64,000 nt of DNA from Nocardioides plantarum. GTDB taxonomy: Bacteria; Actinomycetota; Actinomycetes; Propionibacteriales; Nocardioidaceae. Within the stretch, counting starts at the first letter, position 1. Every line of letters starts with the position of its first letter. The position numbers were made by a program, and so were the translations under genes. This document shows, piece after piece, positions 33,628 through 45,526 of the stretch. The DNA is taken from NCBI RefSeq assembly GCF_006346395.1, contig NZ_VDMS01000001.1:2356001-2420000 (forward strand), in the 5' to 3' direction. Under the pieces are notes generated by a model that saw nothing but the letters and a program-made list of their open reading frames with translations, ran no database searches and was not told the origin of the DNA.

Positions 33628-34441
33628 GACGACGCGGCGGCCGCGGGAAGAACAACGGCACGCGCTCGGCGTACTCGGGGAAGCCGGGGCGCTGCATCAT
33701 CGTCTTCTCGAGCAGCTTGGCGCCGGTGACGTTGCGGATGAAGACGGTCATCGCGATCGGCGACAGGACCGTGGCGAGACCGACGACCCAGCCCGACCCC
33801 AGGCCGCCGACGAGCCAGAGCCCCCACCAGACGGTCGCGTCGCCGAAGTAGTTGGGGTGGCGCGTCCAGGCCCACAGCCCGGTCTCCATCACCTGGGGGC
33901 GCTGGCCCTTGGGCGTCGCCTTGTAGGCCGCGAGCTGTCGGTCGCCGACGGTCTCGAAGAAGAGCCCCACGGCCCACACGACCACGCCGAGCGCGACGGC
34001 GGGCCACCAGTCGCCGACGGTGAAGAACGCGCCGACGGCCACCGGGATCGCGATGAACCACTGCGCCACACCTTGCACCAGCAGCACCCGGCGTACGACG
34101 GTCGCGAGGCCGACCTCGGAGACCGAGCCGCCGAGCATCTCGGCGTAGCGCGGGTCCTCCTTGCCGCCGTGGTCGCCGACGGCGCGACCGCGGACGTGCC
34201 ACGCGAGCCGCCCGCCCCACACCGCCACGAGGGCGACCAGCAGCCACGCGTGCCAGGCGTCGCCCTCGTCGCTCAGGGTCGCGACGACGGCTGCGACCAG
34301 CGCGACCAGCACGAAACCGGCGCCCCACGTCACGTCGACGACGGCCGCCTTGTCGAGCTGCTTGATGCGGACGGCGGTCACCGACATCGCGACCACGACC
34401 GTCAGCAGGGAGGCGCCCAGGGCGACCAGCACGTTGTCCAT
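33620..34441 (-). CDS. DUF1295 membrane protein (isoprenylcysteine methyltransferase-like)
   Basis: 273 residues with six or seven membrane helices. The C-terminal block KATPKGQRPQVMETGLWAWTRHPNYFGDATVWWGLWL is the DUF1295 / steroid-reductase-like signature shared with ICMT methyltransferases. In Mycobacterium tuberculosis a DUF1295 gene (Rv0446c) belongs to the sigK-ufaA1 cluster; here the only DUF1295 gene of the window lies about 15 kb from the sigK cluster, on the far side of the accessory island. GAGACT at 34448-34453, six bases before the ATG, is a possible leaderless -10. Confidence 0.82.
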   Translation of the reverse strand: MDNVLVALGASLLTVVVAMSVTAVRIKQLDKAAVVDVTWGAGFVLVALVAAVVATLSDEGDAWHAWLLVALVAVWGGRLAWHVRGRAVGDHGGKEDPRYAEMLGGSVSEVGLATVVRRVLLVQGVAQWFIAIPVAVGAFFTVGDWWPAVALGVVVWAVGLFFETVGDRQLAAYKATPKGQRPQVMETGLWAWTRHPNYFGDATVWWGLWLVGGLGSGWVVGLATVLSPIAMTVFIRNVTGAKLLEKTMMQRPGFPEYAERVPLFFPRPPRRRG

Positions 34442-34511
34442 GGCTGCAGTCTCCCGTACGCCGCCTCACCCTTCTCGTCCGCCGACGCCCGATGTCTGGC
34501 ACCGTGGAGGG

Positions 34512-37700
<3,189 letters not shown>

Positions 37701-37728
37701 CGGCGCGGACACGGCTCACAGGCCCGCG

Positions 37729-38808
37729 TCAGGCAGGGCCCAGGTCGCCGGCAGCGGAGGTCTGACCGGTGTCCGAGTCGACGCGCAGGAGCGTGCCGCT
37801 CCGGTGCAGCACCACGGACGCCGGGCCCAGGCCGACGAACGACAGGTGCAGGGTGGCGTCGCCGCAGTCGGGATCGGCATGGATGGTCAGGTTTCGCACA
37901 GCGGGTCTGTGGTGCACGTCCACCGAGACCGTCATCTCCTCCTGCCACACCGTCCTGGGCTTTCGGCATCGCTCCGGCCCCTCCTGGGTCATGGTGAGGA
38001 CCACCCGCGCGACGGCGTCCCGACGAGTGCTGTTCCCGGGGGTGCAGGCGTTGCGGTTCACGCTGACGTCGAAGGACCCGGACGGAGACGTGCAGGACGT
38101 CAGGTAGGTGGCCAGCACGACCTGAAGCTCTCCGTTCGATCCGGTCTCGAGGACAGCGAAGTCCTTCGCCCGTTCGCCCGCCCCGACGACGGGCGATGCC
38201 AGGTCAGGTCGAAAGACCTCTGTCAGGCTCGGCGACGCGGCCTGGACGGTCAGCTGTGACTCGCGCTCGACCGTGACGAGGTTGGTCTCGTCAGGCCCCT
38301 CGTAGGCGCGCGGGCGCCCGGTGCGGATTGTGACGGTGCATCGCTGGGTGCCGGCTCGCTCGGCGGTGTAGATCAGCGAGGCCGCGACCTCACGGGTCCC
38401 ACCGCGCGCCACGTTGCGGGCGGTGGTCCACGAAGGCGCCGGGGTGTCTCCGGCGTGGCGGCAGGCGAGCATGTTGACCACGACCAGATGCGGATCGCTC
38501 GCCGTCGGGTCGATCGAGACGACCAACGACGCGTTCACCAGCACCCGCTCCCCGGCCGCCGCCGCGAACTCCACCTCGAAGACCGTCCCCTGGCCGTACT
38601 TCCACGCCTTCCACGTCCGGCGAGCAGGGGTACGGTCGACCGCGACCAGTCCCGCCGTACCCACGACCGGCCGTGCGAACTGGGTCGGCCCGACGACGAC
38701 GTCGGTCGGTCCCACCTCGCGGGTCTCCCAGGAGCACCCGGAGGCGACAACCGCGAGGGCCACCAGGATCACGAGGATCGCGCGTCGGGCTGACGTGTAT
38801 CTGGTCAA
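37729..38808 (-). CDS. Putative lipoprotein of unknown function
   Basis: 359 residues from the TTG at 38808, preferred because GAGGA lies 8 bases before it and the signal peptide starts at once (RRAILVILVALAVVASGC, lipobox ASGC). A GTG at 38853 in the same frame adds 15 residues and lacks a ribosome site. The mature protein is beta-rich with several cysteine pairs (LACRHA, QRCTV, TSCTSP, RNACTP, ERCRKP, DPDCGD) that suggest repeated disulfide-bonded beta domains on the cell surface. No family recognised. It is convergent with the histidine kinase gene and borders the accessory island. Confidence 0.65.
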   Translation of the reverse strand: MTRYTSARRAILVILVALAVVASGCSWETREVGPTDVVVGPTQFARPVVGTAGLVAVDRTPARRTWKAWKYGQGTVFEVEFAAAAGERVLVNASLVVSIDPTASDPHLVVVNMLACRHAGDTPAPSWTTARNVARGGTREVAASLIYTAERAGTQRCTVTIRTGRPRAYEGPDETNLVTVERESQLTVQAASPSLTEVFRPDLASPVVGAGERAKDFAVLETGSNGELQVVLATYLTSCTSPSGSFDVSVNRNACTPGNSTRRDAVARVVLTMTQEGPERCRKPRTVWQEEMTVSVDVHHRPAVRNLTIHADPDCGDATLHLSFVGLGPASVVLHRSGTLLRVDSDTGQTSAAGDLGPA

Positions 38809-38869
38809 GGCGGGGTCCTCGTCGCTGGCTCGGTGGCTCGGTGGGGAGCGCACTTCGGGAGGTGAACTC

Positions 38870-39160
38870 GTGCGTCAGCAGAGTGAGTACTTGGGTGGGC
38901 TGACGGGTTCCCTTCCGCGTCCACCGACTCGGCGCGCTGGGCCACGGCCGCGCGAGCTGGAGTTGCGTCACGAGGCTCGCAACGGGATCGCTCACGACGA
39001 CGCGACTAAGGTGAGCGCCGTCGTTGCTGCGGGATGGCCGCTCGGTCGATGTCGGACAGCAGACCGATTCCTACGCAACGGCCGTCAACTTGCTGACGCG
39101 ATGGATACGGCTGTTGGCACAACACGCGGCCTGTTGGAGCGGTGGCGAGCCACTACGTGA
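38870..39160 (+). CDS. Small HEPN-like protein or remnant
   Basis: 96 residues from GTG 38870 with GGGAGGTG 6 bases upstream. The centre reads ELELRHEARNGIAHDDATKV, with R37-N-G-I-A-H42, the Rx4H motif of HEPN RNases, followed by WPLGRCRTADRFLRNGRQL. It is shorter than usual HEPN proteins (130-200 residues), so it may be a truncated gene left at the island edge. If real, it would be an RNase toxin or an inactive fragment. No antitoxin is recognisable next to it. Confidence 0.4.
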   Translation: MRQQSEYLGGLTGSLPRPPTRRAGPRPRELELRHEARNGIAHDDATKVSAVVAAGWPLGRCRTADRFLRNGRQLADAMDTAVGTTRGLLERWRATT

Positions 39161-39702
39161 GGGGTGGTCGCAGTCGCGGGCTTGTGTCGCGCGCCGAACC
39201 TCTCTAAGCCCTCGGCGCGGTGCAGCCCGACTATGGGCTACGTCCGGGCAGGTTGCCTGTCCTAGAGGCGGCGGAAAGACGCATCGCGTTCCTTGCTGAC
39301 CCCGTCGCGTGGGCGCCGCGAACGCGGCCCCAGCGGGCTCGGGCACTACGCCCTCAGTCCGCCTTGTCCCGCAGACTAAATCGCTCAAAATCTAGGGTGC
39401 GTCCCGATTGGGTGGTACGTCTTCGGTTTGAGAGGCGGGGACGTCCCTGATTCCCGCATCGATCTGACCGTCAGATCTGCTCTGCGATAAGCCCGGTGAA
39501 TCGAGCTCTGCGCGAGTCGACGCTGAGCCAGCTCAGCCGTCGCTAGGGTTCGACTGATCGTCGTATAGAGCCAGGGCGTGCACGCTGTCGTCTGGTGCTT
39601 GGTCATGCAGGCGGTCACTGGTGCGAAGCCGAGGACGGGGCGGGCGAAATACGTTACCTTGCCGAGGAGGGGCCACGCGTTCGATTACACGAGGGGGAAC
39701 GG
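39161..39702. other. Intergenic stretch without a supported gene
   Basis: 542 bases with several short open frames on both strands, none with a ribosome site plus plausible composition. No integrase, transposase or tRNA could be recognised. TACGTT at 39650-39655 is a possible -10 for the miniprotein gene that follows. This is the left shoulder of the lower-GC island. Confidence 0.4.
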
Positions 39703-39825
39703 ATGGAACGGGAAGAACTGCAGGCTCAGATCGATGAGTTGATGCGCCAGTACGGCGCCGGTGAGATCGACGGTGAGACCTACCAGCGCAGGATGATGGA
39801 GTTGACCTCCTCTGCGCGGGAGTGA
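39703..39825 (+). CDS. SHOCT-like miniprotein
   Basis: 40 residues, MEREELQAQIDELMRQYG and then AGEIDGETYQRRMMEL. The pattern of a short helix, a turn with AGEI and a second helix beginning with two charged residues and a tyrosine is that of a SHOCT (short C-terminal) domain, here as a free miniprotein. AGGGGGA lies 6-8 bases before the ATG at 39703. It precedes the helicase gene by about 190 bases on the same strand and may be an oligomerisation or regulatory peptide. Function unknown. Confidence 0.5.
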   Translation: MEREELQAQIDELMRQYGAGEIDGETYQRRMMELTSSARE

Positions 39826-40006
39826 ATGTTGGAAGTCGGCCCGGCTCTCGCCAGAGCGCGCTGCGGGTTGGGCCTAGTCTTCGGAACCGGACCAAGTCGT
39901 TGGCCCGGTGAGTCGCGCCTTTCGTGAGCACGTTGACCCGTTAGGGCCGTACCGAGCGACTCAGGCAAGGATGTGTCACTTGCGGTGCGTGCACGGCCCG
40001 TTACGA

Positions 40007-40012
40007 GATACT
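40007..40012 (+). promoter_or_regulatory. Putative -10 box GATACT, leaderless start
   Basis: GATACT six bases before the ATG at 40019; the gap CGATAG has no ribosome site. Confidence 0.45.
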
Positions 40013-40018
40013 CGATAG

Positions 40019-42631
40019 ATGCCGTTCCCGACTGTCGGACCCACGAGTCCAGTAGATGACGATCTTGTCGAGTTCTATCGGTCGCTCCCCAAGAGCGCAG
40101 ATGCACCGAAGGATCTGTGGTTTCACCAAGGTGAGATCGTGCGGTCCTACGCACCAGCACACCTCAAGTCCGCGGATGTAGCGCTCGAGTTGCCGCCGGG
40201 TGCCGGCAAAACGCTCGTGGGTGGCACGATCGCTGAATGGCGCCGCAGAAGGCTCGGGGAACGGGCGGTATACGCCTGCGCAACAAGGGGGCTGGCCCAC
40301 CAAACGCACGCGAAACTGTCGAGCTACGGCGTCAGGTCAGTGCTATTGATCGGCAGCAATCATGACTGGTTGGATGCCGATCGCCTTCGCTATACGAGCG
40401 CACAGGCGGTCGCAGTCACCACGTACTGGTCGATCTTCAACTCGAATCCACCACTGTCAGACGCCCAACTGCTGATTCTCGACGACGCACACGCCGCCGA
40501 AAACGCTGTGGCAGGACCGTGGTCGATCACGATCGACAGGCGCGACGACGCCTACATGCCGATCGTAGAGGCGCTAGCTCCGACTCTTGAGTCGCTAGTC
40601 GTTGCCCGACTTACCGATCCCGCCGCAGGCAAGTACGCTAATGACATTTACATGGCGTCGGTTGTCGGGGTAGCAGCTCAGGCCGCCGACCTGGCGGACC
40701 TGCTAAGGCGTGCGGTATCTGCTAGGGCTGTTAACAAGAGCACGAAGTACGTCATGCGACTGGTTGAGTCGCACTTCGACCGAATGCTGGTGTACGTCAG
40801 CAGGCGGGCGATCGTATTCCGACCCTTCATTCCACCGACCTCGACACTCGCAGCTTTCGACGGCGCGCAGCAGCGCTTGTACATGAGCGCCACTCTTGGC
40901 GAAGGTGGCGAGCTGGAACGGACTTTTGGTCGCCCGAAGATTGCGAGGCTTCCAGTCCCTAGCGGGTGGGACCGCCGTGGCAACGGGCGTAGGTTTTTTG
41001 CGTTCCCTGAGTCGACGAAGGACCTGGCTGCCGCACCCGAGGTGCGGCAGGCGTACATCCAAAAGGTCATCGCCAAATTCGGTCGTGCAGTCGTACTGGC
41101 CCCTGACAACTCCAGTATGGAGGCGTTTCTTTCGGATTGGGTTCCTGCTGAGGCTGCCGTATTCCGGCCGGACGACGTTGAAGATTCACTGGCAAGCTTC
41201 GCATCAGCGCCCCTGGCGGTGCTCGGCATGGCCAATCGCTACGACGGACTCGATCTGCCCGACGACGCGTGCAGGTTGGTCATCATCGCGGGTCTGCCAG
41301 CGCGAGGGGACCTGCAAGAGCGGTTCCTGGCGAAGGGGCTGGGAGCGATCGAAGTGCTACAGGAACGGATCCGGGCCAGGATCACCCAGGGCGCCGGACG
41401 AGCAACCCGCAACCCCACCGACTTTGCTGCAGTACTGATGCTTGGAACCGACCTCGCATCCTTCGCAGGGCGTCTCGATGTTCAAGAGGCTCTCCACCCA
41501 GAACTGCATGCAGAGCTCAAGTTCGGACTCATGGCTTCCCTAGAGAACTCGTCTGCCGAACTACTCGACCTCCTTGATCACTTCGCAAACCAGACGCCGG
41601 AATGGGCCGGAGCGGACGCAACAATTCGCTCGATGCGTGACTCGTATACGCAAAAAGTCCCTCCGGGGACGAAGGAACTCAGCGACGCGGCGTCACACGA
41701 GGTCGCGGCCTGGCAGTTCTTGTGGCAAGGCGAATGGAATCGCGCGAGGGAGAGTGCGCGGAGCGCGGCAGACACCGTGAGGGGAAGCAGGGGTAGCCAA
41801 CGCTACGCCGCGCTTTGGAACTACCTGTTGGGGAGCTGGACGCTCATCGCAGGCGGCTCTGGCATCCCGCGCGCCGATGCCGACGTAGCTGCGGCAGCCT
41901 TCAACGCTGCCCGTGCCGGTGCGAGGGGTACGACCTGGTTGTCGCACTTGGCCTCTCCCGCTGACCTCGCAGCAATGGAGAAGCAAGTCCTCGAGGTTGA
42001 CGCCTTGGACGGGGCCGCCGTCGCCCAGGCCGTCGTTGCATTTGATCGACTCCGCCGTCCGGCGATCTACGCACCGCTCGCTGACCAAATTCGGGCCGGC
42101 ATTGCGGGAACGGCGGCCGTCCCGTTTGAGGGTGCGTTGGTGCGGCTTGGCGAGTTGGCAGGCGCTAGTTCGTTTGTTGGTGATGGGGGAGGCACAGCAA
42201 AGCCTGACGCGTCGTGGGACTACTCAGGTGTCCTGTGGGTGACGTGGGAGGCCAAGAGCGAGGCTAGAGCCGATACCGAGGTTAATGTCTCGAGCGTCGA
42301 CCAAACGAACCGACACCTTCGTAGCATGGCTGATCGGCTAGGTCAGTCCATTCCTTCGGGATCGGTGTCGATTTTGGTGACGCCGCAGAATTCGTTCGAC
42401 GCTGCCGCTCCCGGCATCGCCGAGGATCATTCGTTCTGGGTCAACATCCAATACGTTCAAGACTTGGCTGCAAGACTCGACGGCGCCTGGCGCACCATCA
42501 GAACAACGCTGGCACCAGATTCCGAGCAGGAGCGAAAGCGTCAAGTTATATTGGAGGTTTTCCATACCGCTGGGGTGCTACCCACGCAGTGGATGGCGCA
42601 ACTTAATGGTATTCAGCGCGACGTCGGGTAG
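40019..42631 (+). CDS. DEAD/DEAH-like helicase with C-terminal PD-(D/E)xK nuclease domain
   Basis: 870 residues. Superfamily 2 helicase core: Walker A LPPGAGKTLVGG with K64, motif II LILDDAHAAE (D155-D-A-H158, DDAH instead of DEAH), motif III YMSATLG near 290, and motif VI ITQGAGRATRN near 460. A helical region follows, then about residues 720-760 carry WDYSGVLWVTWEAKSE: D734, nine residues, E744-A-K746, the D-(D/E)xK core of restriction-type nucleases. Fused helicase-nucleases of this kind typically attack phage or plasmid DNA. It is the first large gene of the island, with an Lsr2 paralogue, nucleases and a methyltransferase downstream. GC is clearly lower than in the flanking genes. Confidence 0.72.
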   Translation: MPFPTVGPTSPVDDDLVEFYRSLPKSADAPKDLWFHQGEIVRSYAPAHLKSADVALELPPGAGKTLVGGTIAEWRRRRLGERAVYACATRGLAHQTHAKLSSYGVRSVLLIGSNHDWLDADRLRYTSAQAVAVTTYWSIFNSNPPLSDAQLLILDDAHAAENAVAGPWSITIDRRDDAYMPIVEALAPTLESLVVARLTDPAAGKYANDIYMASVVGVAAQAADLADLLRRAVSARAVNKSTKYVMRLVESHFDRMLVYVSRRAIVFRPFIPPTSTLAAFDGAQQRLYMSATLGEGGELERTFGRPKIARLPVPSGWDRRGNGRRFFAFPESTKDLAAAPEVRQAYIQKVIAKFGRAVVLAPDNSSMEAFLSDWVPAEAAVFRPDDVEDSLASFASAPLAVLGMANRYDGLDLPDDACRLVIIAGLPARGDLQERFLAKGLGAIEVLQERIRARITQGAGRATRNPTDFAAVLMLGTDLASFAGRLDVQEALHPELHAELKFGLMASLENSSAELLDLLDHFANQTPEWAGADATIRSMRDSYTQKVPPGTKELSDAASHEVAAWQFLWQGEWNRARESARSAADTVRGSRGSQRYAALWNYLLGSWTLIAGGSGIPRADADVAAAAFNAARAGARGTTWLSHLASPADLAAMEKQVLEVDALDGAAVAQAVVAFDRLRRPAIYAPLADQIRAGIAGTAAVPFEGALVRLGELAGASSFVGDGGGTAKPDASWDYSGVLWVTWEAKSEARADTEVNVSSVDQTNRHLRSMADRLGQSIPSGSVSILVTPQNSFDAAAPGIAEDHSFWVNIQYVQDLAARLDGAWRTIRTTLAPDSEQERKRQVILEVFHTAGVLPTQWMAQLNGIQRDVG

Positions 42632-43113
42632 TGGACCGGATGACTCGGTGGCCAACTACCGGACCCGGCACAGGGCCGGCGCGACGGACGCTGAGTTGTT
42701 GGAAAGCGAGCCATCTTGAGCCGAGACTCACAAGTGCTCGGCAGGGGTAAGGCTGAAGCGGCGCCGGGCGCCGAGCCCAACTGCGAGGCGCGCCTGCACA
42801 GTCAACGTGAGGACCTGCCGAGCATCTGTATCTGTTCTTCGTTCAAGATCTTGACCGCCCGCGTCGTTGAGGGTCATCTAACGAACCCGGCCTGGGCAGA
42901 GAGCTCGATGTCACTCGATTGAGGTCGAGTCCCCACGCTCGCAGCCTCCCGCGGAGATTCCAGGTAGTTACGGCCTTACGCTTAGTGAAGCCCGTGTCCA
43001 AGAAAGGGGTCCTACCAGGAGAGGCGACTTTGAGTCATGACGGGACGCTTCGTCATCACGGCCTTATCGCCTCTCGCTGGACAAGGCGACGGCCTTGGTG
43101 GAAGGTTCTCGTC
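42632..43113. other. Intergenic stretch before lsr2 without a supported gene
   Basis: 482 bases. A 68-codon frame at 42716-42922 lacks a ribosome site and has no protein-like composition. No tRNA or insertion-sequence end is recognisable. The frame of the next gene stays open upstream to 42919 but the extension is unlike Lsr2. Confidence 0.4.
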
Positions 43114-43440
43114 GTGGCCAAGACAACGACTGTTCATGTGACCGATGACATGAACGGAGACCCCGACGCTCAGACCTACTCGTTTAGCTGGGCAAACCAG
43201 GATTACGAGATTCACCTGGTCGACCGAAGCCTCGTCAAGCTGGAAAAGGCACTTGCTCCCTTCATCGAGAAGGCTACGAGGGTCTCAGGCCGTAGGGCCG
43301 CGGGGGGGAAGACCTCGAAGGGCGGGGCTCGCTCCGATCTTGCCGAGGCTCGTGCGTGGCTGCAGTCCGAGGGTCACCCTGTTGCTGACCGCGGCCGTAT
43401 CGGTGCTGAGCTGCTTGCCCTCTACGACGACGCCAGGTAG
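43114..43440 (+). CDS. lsr2: Lsr2-like nucleoid-associated protein
   Basis: 108 residues from GTG 43114, with GGAAGG 8 bases upstream; the protein then starts VAKTTTVHVTDDMNG as Lsr2 does. Dimerisation domain at ~1-60 (SFSWANQDYEIHLVDRSLVKLEKALAPFI), basic linker, and C-terminal DNA-binding domain LAEARAWLQSEGHPVADRGRIGAELL with the RGR minor-groove loop. Lsr2 bridges AT-rich, often foreign, DNA and silences it, the actinobacterial counterpart of H-NS. Its place inside a low-GC defence-type island suggests it silences the island itself or competes with the host copy. It is followed by the peptidase gene after 9 bases. Confidence 0.85.
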   Translation: MAKTTTVHVTDDMNGDPDAQTYSFSWANQDYEIHLVDRSLVKLEKALAPFIEKATRVSGRRAAGGKTSKGGARSDLAEARAWLQSEGHPVADRGRIGAELLALYDDAR

Positions 43441-43449
43441 GCGTTCAGC

Positions 43450-44028
43450 GTGAACCTCGCCCCGGACGACCCTTTCTGCAAAATGCACGGGTGGATGGCG
43501 CACGTCTTCGTCCACGAGGCCGCCCACGCGGTTGCGGCTGTCGACAAAGGCATCGAATTCACGCACCTCGAAATCACCAGCCCGTACGATTGGCAGGTTC
43601 GAAAAGGCAACGAGGTCACGCTTGGTGGACTCCACCTGTCGGGCCCTCCTTCGTGGCCCGAGACGCCTGCCGCAGTTGCTGCGCTGGAGATGGCAATGGC
43701 GGGCGTCCTGGCCGAAACGGTCTTCTACGACCATCAGCTCGCTGGCGACTCGGGAACGGGCGATATGCGTATGTGGATGAACGGAGCGGGGCTAATCGGC
43801 CACCCTGAGGGTCCTGCTGCGATCGAAAAGTTGCTGGACACCTCCGTCGCTAGTCTCACCGCTCGCACGAAGGCATGGGTCTACGAGGAGCAACGTCGTA
43901 TCAGGGCAGTAGCCACTGCTCTCTCCGGCACTAACGACGGCCCCAATGTTCGGCTAGTCCCTTACTCCAACGGCCCGTGGAGGCTGGAGGCAGACGACGT
44001 GAGATCGGCCGCAGGCAGCCCGCTATAG
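43450..44028 (+). CDS. HExxH metallopeptidase-like protein (M41/FtsH-type)
   Basis: 192 residues from GTG 43450. Zinc motif HVFVHEAAHAVAA (H22-E23-A-A-H26) in a helix, and further on MAGVLAETVFYDHQLAGDSGTGDMRM, which resembles the AG..AE and acidic third-ligand region of FtsH (M41) peptidases. No AAA domain and no membrane helix, so it is a free-standing peptidase domain. It follows lsr2 after 9 bases and may process or activate a partner of the system, as associated peptidases do in several defence systems; that role is inference. Confidence 0.6.
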   Translation: MNLAPDDPFCKMHGWMAHVFVHEAAHAVAAVDKGIEFTHLEITSPYDWQVRKGNEVTLGGLHLSGPPSWPETPAAVAALEMAMAGVLAETVFYDHQLAGDSGTGDMRMWMNGAGLIGHPEGPAAIEKLLDTSVASLTARTKAWVYEEQRRIRAVATALSGTNDGPNVRLVPYSNGPWRLEADDVRSAAGSPL

Positions 44029-44235
44029 ACCACGGGAGCTTCTCGGCCTGCGGTGCGGGTGTGCCTGACTCGCTTGTCGACTAATTCGTCAAGCCGGATC
44101 GCGGGCTGGGACAGGTTGAAGTCGGACCCGCCGTGCGGTTGACAGGTGGTCCGCTAGTCGCCCTGGCAACGGCCACCGGACCAGGCGCTGCGCCGTCGTT
44201 CAGCCCAACTTCGACGCAACGTCCCGGGTGGGGAC

Positions 44236-44241
44236 TACGGT
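44236..44241 (+). promoter_or_regulatory. Putative -10 box TACGGT, leaderless start
   Basis: TACGGT six bases before the GTG at 44248. Confidence 0.45.
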
Positions 44242-44247
44242 CCTAGT

Positions 44248-45348
44248 GTGCAAGAGAAGCTCGAGGAGGTCCTGCTGCTGCAGATGGACTACACGTCCCT
44301 AAACACGCCCGCCATGGCCCGCCGCGGTGCACTCATCCGGCGCGAAATTGCTGAAGAGTTGCGGGAATGGCTTCCTGGTCTCGAGACGGTGGCAGGGATT
44401 GGGCCACTCGCAGTAGAGGGGCGAGACGCTACAGGTCCGAAGTCGTTGATTCCATGGACCCGCGTCTACTCGTCGCAGCGCTCGCCTAGCGCAACCGTCG
44501 GCTGGTACGTCGTCTACCTCTTCAGCGCACACGGAGACCGTGTCTGTCTCAGCCTTAATCAAGGCACGACTACATGGAACGGCGGTGCGTACGTCCCGCG
44601 CGCCGTCCCTGGGTTGCTGAGGCGCGTTGACTGGGCGCGTGGACTTCTTAGTCTTCCGGAAGCCGATACAGAAGGATGGACGAAGACGATCCAACTTGAC
44701 GGCGGCGCAAACAAACTTGGGCTGGGATACCAGACGGGCAATGTCATGGCACGCGAGTACGCGTTGGACGCGATACCAGCGGACGATGTGCTTGAGGCAG
44801 ACCTCCGCCGCGCCGTGGCCTGGCTGGGAAGCGTCTACCGCGCGATGGACTCTGCTCTTAACGTGCCTGGGGAGGCTGGGCCCGAGGTCGCCGATGCCGA
44901 GCTGGCGGTGGATATCAGCGCCGGCAACCGTCGTCGGCGCACCGGCAATGGGTTCCGGCTCACCACAGAGGAGAAGAACGCGATTGAGCTCCGGGCGGTG
45001 TCGGTGGCTACCGACCAACTGATCAGGGACGGCTATACGGTCAGGGACGTCGGCGCGACGAGGGCATACGACCTTCACGCGAGGAGGGGGGATGAAAACC
45101 TTGTGGTCGAGGTGAAGGGGACTACTTCCCCCGGAGAGATCATCATCCTGACGCGGAACGAGGTGACATTGCACCTTGAGAGATACCCCAATAACGCGCT
45201 GGCTGTAGTGCACTCGATCAAACTGGATCGGAATGCTAGGCCGCCTGTGGCTTCCGATGGTGTGTTGGTCTACGAACACCCTTGGGCGGTGGACGAGGAG
45301 AGGCTGACGCCAATTTCGTACCGCTACGAGACGGGCCTGGGGGACTGA
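44248..45348 (+). CDS. MrcB_N (DUF3578) - DUF3883 nuclease-like protein
   Basis: 366 residues. The N-terminal ~180 residues (ETVAGIGPLAVEGR..., PWTRVYSSQRSPSATVGWYVVYLFSAHGDRVCLSLNQGT) are the MrcB_N/DUF3578 domain that caps some McrBC-type restriction GTPases. The C-terminal ~120 residues are DUF3883 with a PD-(D/E)xK core: D275 (RAYDLHARRG) and E288-V-K290 (LVVEVKGTT). The AAA motor of McrB is absent, so the protein would be a modified-DNA reader joined to a nuclease and would need a partner such as the helicase or the GHKL ATPase. It starts from its own leaderless-type promoter and is convergent with the methyltransferase gene. Confidence 0.72.
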   Translation: MQEKLEEVLLLQMDYTSLNTPAMARRGALIRREIAEELREWLPGLETVAGIGPLAVEGRDATGPKSLIPWTRVYSSQRSPSATVGWYVVYLFSAHGDRVCLSLNQGTTTWNGGAYVPRAVPGLLRRVDWARGLLSLPEADTEGWTKTIQLDGGANKLGLGYQTGNVMAREYALDAIPADDVLEADLRRAVAWLGSVYRAMDSALNVPGEAGPEVADAELAVDISAGNRRRRTGNGFRLTTEEKNAIELRAVSVATDQLIRDGYTVRDVGATRAYDLHARRGDENLVVEVKGTTSPGEIIILTRNEVTLHLERYPNNALAVVHSIKLDRNARPPVASDGVLVYEHPWAVDEERLTPISYRYETGLGD

Positions 45349-45526
45349 ACCAACTGCCAAGGGAAGTGGTTGCGGCCCTTCAGCCGACGAGGAGGCATCA
45401 AAGGCTCTCGAGCGCCTGGGTACCTGACCATCAGTCCGACGTTGAGTTCCCTCAGCCTGAGGATGTGTGTCGTGTGCCCAGCCCGGACCCACTCGTGCCT
45501 GGTGAGTACCCGGCGGGCTCCTCCCA

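Noticed and set aside
42716..42922. 68-codon open frame between the helicase and lsr2
   Set aside because: No ribosome site or leaderless -10, no protein-like composition.
42895..42945. tRNA-like piece (GAGGTCGAGTCCCC)
   Set aside because: Only a weak T-arm resemblance; no acceptor, D or anticodon stem can be drawn around it.
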